In this document: positions 14,772 to 16,219 of the stretch, one piece after another
Layout: every line of letters starts with the position of its first letter
Position numbering within the stretch: position 1 is the first letter of the stretch
From: DHVE2 group archaeon
GTDB taxonomy: Archaea > Thermoplasmatota > Thermoplasmata > Thermoplasmatales > Aciduliprofundaceae
Length of the DNA: 16,219 nucleotides
NCBI GenBank assembly: GCA_015522935.1
Contig: WALH01000019.1
Location: forward strand, 1-16,219
Reading direction: 5' to 3'
Made by a program: the position numbers and the translations under genes
The notes under the pieces: model-generated
The model's database searches: none
What the model was told of the DNA's origin: nothing
Seen by the model: the letters and a program-made list of their open reading frames with translations, nothing else

Positions 14772-16219
14772 GTGTGGAACGGTCCACTTAAAAAAATAGA
14801 TACATTCAGATGGGAGATTCCGAAGGATTACAAGGAGGGTATGAATGTGCCGGGAATAATTTTTGCATCGGAAAAGATGATCCAGCAGATAAAGAAAGAT
14901 AATGCTCCTGAGCAGGTGGCAAATGTGGCAACTCTTCCCGGGATAATCAAAGCGAGTATGGCTATGCCAGATATTCATTGGGGCTATGGATTTCCTATAG
15001 GCGGCGTGGCAGCCTTCAGCGAGGAGGATGGAGTAATCTCTCCTGGAGGAGTCGGTTACGACATAAACTGCGGTGTGAGATTGCTCACTACAAATCTTAA
15101 TGAGGAGGATGTTCGTCCAAAATTAAAAGAACTTGTGGATACCATTTTCGTTAATGTTCCGTCTGGCGTAGGAGAAAAGGGGAAATTGAGGTTGAGTTTT
15201 CAGGAACTGAACGAAGTTCTTGATCGTGGCGTGAAATGGGCTGTTGAGAATGGATTTGGATGGGATGAAGATTTGGAAAGAATAGAGGAAGGTGGCTCAA
15301 TAAAATATGCCAACCATGAACTTGTAAGTGAAAAGGCGAAAAAAAGGGGAGCACCTCAATTGGGTACACTTGGCGCCGGAAACCATTTTCTTGAAGTTCA
15401 GAGAGTGGACAAGATATTCTTGCCTGAAATCGCAAAAAAATTCGGAATTACGCATGAGGGGCAGGTAACAGTTATGATTCACACAGGCTCTCGGGGTTTA
15501 GGACATCAGGTTGCCACAGATTATATCCGTGTTATGGAAAGCGCCGCAAGAAAGTACGGAATAAAACTTGTAGATAAGCAACTTGCCTGTGCACCTATCA
15601 AGAGCAAAGAAGCGGAAGATTACTTCATTGCAATGTGCGCTGCCGCTAATTTCGGTTTTACAAATCGTCAGCTAATAATGCACTGGGTTCGTGAATCTTT
15701 CGGGAAAGTATTCCATGAGGATCCCGAAGATTTAGGGATGCATCTTGTTTATGGGGTGGCACACAACATCGCTAAGAGAGAAGAGCATATCGTAGATGGA
15801 AAGAGAATGGTTGTTTACGTGCACAGAAAAGGTGCAACAAGGGCATTTGCAGCAGGTAGAGAAGAATTAACCTCGCTTTACAGAGATGTGGGACAGCCAG
15901 TCTTAATTCCGGGGGATATGGGAACGGGATCTTATATCCTTGTTGGAACAAAGAAGGCGATGGAAGAAACGTTCGGTTCCACATGCCATGGTGCGGGTAG
16001 GGTCATGAGTAGACATGAGGCGTTGAGGCATTTCAGAGGAGAGGAGATAAAGAGAGAACTGTGGGAGAAGAAAAGGATTTATGTGAGAAGTGCCAGTAAT
16101 AGAGTTGCGGCAGAGGAAGCGCCCGATGCCTATAAGGATATTGATGAAGTTGTTCGTGCAGTTGAAGGGGCGGGAATTTCAAGAATTGTGGCGAGAATGA
16201 GACCTTTAGGTGTGGTGAA
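14772..16219 (+). CDS. rtcB: tRNA-splicing RNA ligase RtcB (3' end cut by window edge)
   Basis: Joins RNA 2',3'-cyclic phosphate (3'-phosphate) ends to 5'-hydroxyl ends in a GTP- and Mn-dependent reaction, chiefly in tRNA splicing. From the GTG start, active-site residues are D97 and C100 (DINCGVRL), H205 (GNHFLE), H237 (HTGSRG), H331 (HNIAKREEH) and H406 (STCHGAGR), the last matching the histidine that carries GMP in Pyrococcus RtcB. The early MPDIHWGYGFPIGG is also typical. No intein interrupts the frame. An in-frame ATG at 14751 would add seven residues. The GTG is preferred because GAGGTGAT ends four bases before it and the resulting N-terminus (WNGPLKKID) matches the family. The frame is open to the edge; the final RPLGVV suggests only one or two codons and the stop are missing. 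Confidence 0.95.
   Translation, partial: MWNGPLKKIDTFRWEIPKDYKEGMNVPGIIFASEKMIQQIKKDNAPEQVANVATLPGIIKASMAMPDIHWGYGFPIGGVAAFSEEDGVISPGGVGYDINCGVRLLTTNLNEEDVRPKLKELVDTIFVNVPSGVGEKGKLRLSFQELNEVLDRGVKWAVENGFGWDEDLERIEEGGSIKYANHELVSEKAKKRGAPQLGTLGAGNHFLEVQRVDKIFLPEIAKKFGITHEGQVTVMIHTGSRGLGHQVATDYIRVMESAARKYGIKLVDKQLACAPIKSKEAEDYFIAMCAAANFGFTNRQLIMHWVRESFGKVFHEDPEDLGMHLVYGVAHNIAKREEHIVDGKRMVVYVHRKGATRAFAAGREELTSLYRDVGQPVLIPGDMGTGSYILVGTKKAMEETFGSTCHGAGRVMSRHEALRHFRGEEIKRELWEKKRIYVRSASNRVAAEEAPDAYKDIDEVVRAVEGAGISRIVARMRPLGVV

Noticed and set aside
14770..14799. ATG directly after the rtcB ribosome-binding site
   Set aside because: It is out of frame with rtcB and stops after nine codons; the in-frame GTG two bases later serves the same site.
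1..16219. Search by eye for CRISPR arrays, tRNA/rRNA genes, inteins, insertion sequences and toxin-antitoxin pairs
   Set aside because: No regularly spaced repeats, cloverleaf arms, transposase genes, terminal inverted repeats or intein interruptions were seen. The microgene pair shows no toxin or antitoxin motif, so that label was not used.

Overview
The window reads as an archaeal chromosome segment. It carries a group II chaperonin (thermosome), an archaeal/eukaryal-type ATP-dependent DNA ligase, an archaeal-type alanyl-tRNA synthetase with the N-terminal cysteine cluster, an RtcB RNA ligase, and TATA-box promoters. Ribosome-binding sites match GGAGGTGAT. Gene content and style suggest a euryarchaeon of the Thermoplasmatota, possibly near the Aciduliprofundum/DHVE2 lineage. 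That placement is an inference from recall, not a search. There are no rRNA or tRNA genes, insertion sequences, CRISPR arrays or phage genes; this looks like ordinary core and metabolic chromosome.

Layout. (1) Bases 1-837, plus strand: the last codons of a gene entering from the left, then a DUF72/YecE-like gene. (2) Bases 779-8063, minus strand, read right to left: a GlpA-like FAD enzyme with a C-terminal [2Fe-2S] domain, a second FAD/NAD(P) oxidoreductase fused to a cysteine-less DUF1667-like domain, alanyl-tRNA synthetase, and a site-2-protease-type membrane metalloprotease. The first two overlap by 4 bases and are surely co-transcribed. alaS appears to have its own promoter inside the end of the second gene, and the protease follows alaS after one base. 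(3) Bases 8064-8619: a 556-base region with divergent promoters and two tiny tandem plus-strand genes (35 and 18 codons) with excellent ribosome-binding sites, encoding highly charged microproteins. (4) Bases 8620-12243, plus strand: DNA ligase, then an mtnA / SAM-methyltransferase pair. (5) Bases 12274-12939, minus strand: an unrecognised protein with two membrane anchors, divergent from (6) the thermosome gene (13063-14688) and rtcB (14772 to the right edge, lacking only its last codons).

Functional themes. The GlpA-like pair looks like an oxidoreductase module for glycerol 3-phosphate or a similar 2-hydroxy/amino substrate, passing electrons through FAD and a BFD-type [2Fe-2S] cluster. MtnA belongs to recycling of methylthioadenosine/methylthioribose 1-phosphate. 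Ligase, AlaRS, thermosome and RtcB are housekeeping genes. Translation signals fall into two classes. DUF72, the GlpA-like gene, ligase and probably alaS have a TATA element centred about 25 bases before the start codon, implying leaderless mRNAs. mtnA, the methyltransferase, thermosome, rtcB and both microgenes have a GGTGAT-like site 4-5 bases before the start. This regular geometry helped choose start codons.

The most unusual items are the tandem charged microgenes at 8292-8477 and the cysteine-less DUF1667 fusion at the end of the 5140-6603 gene. I did not find a clearly new multi-gene system.
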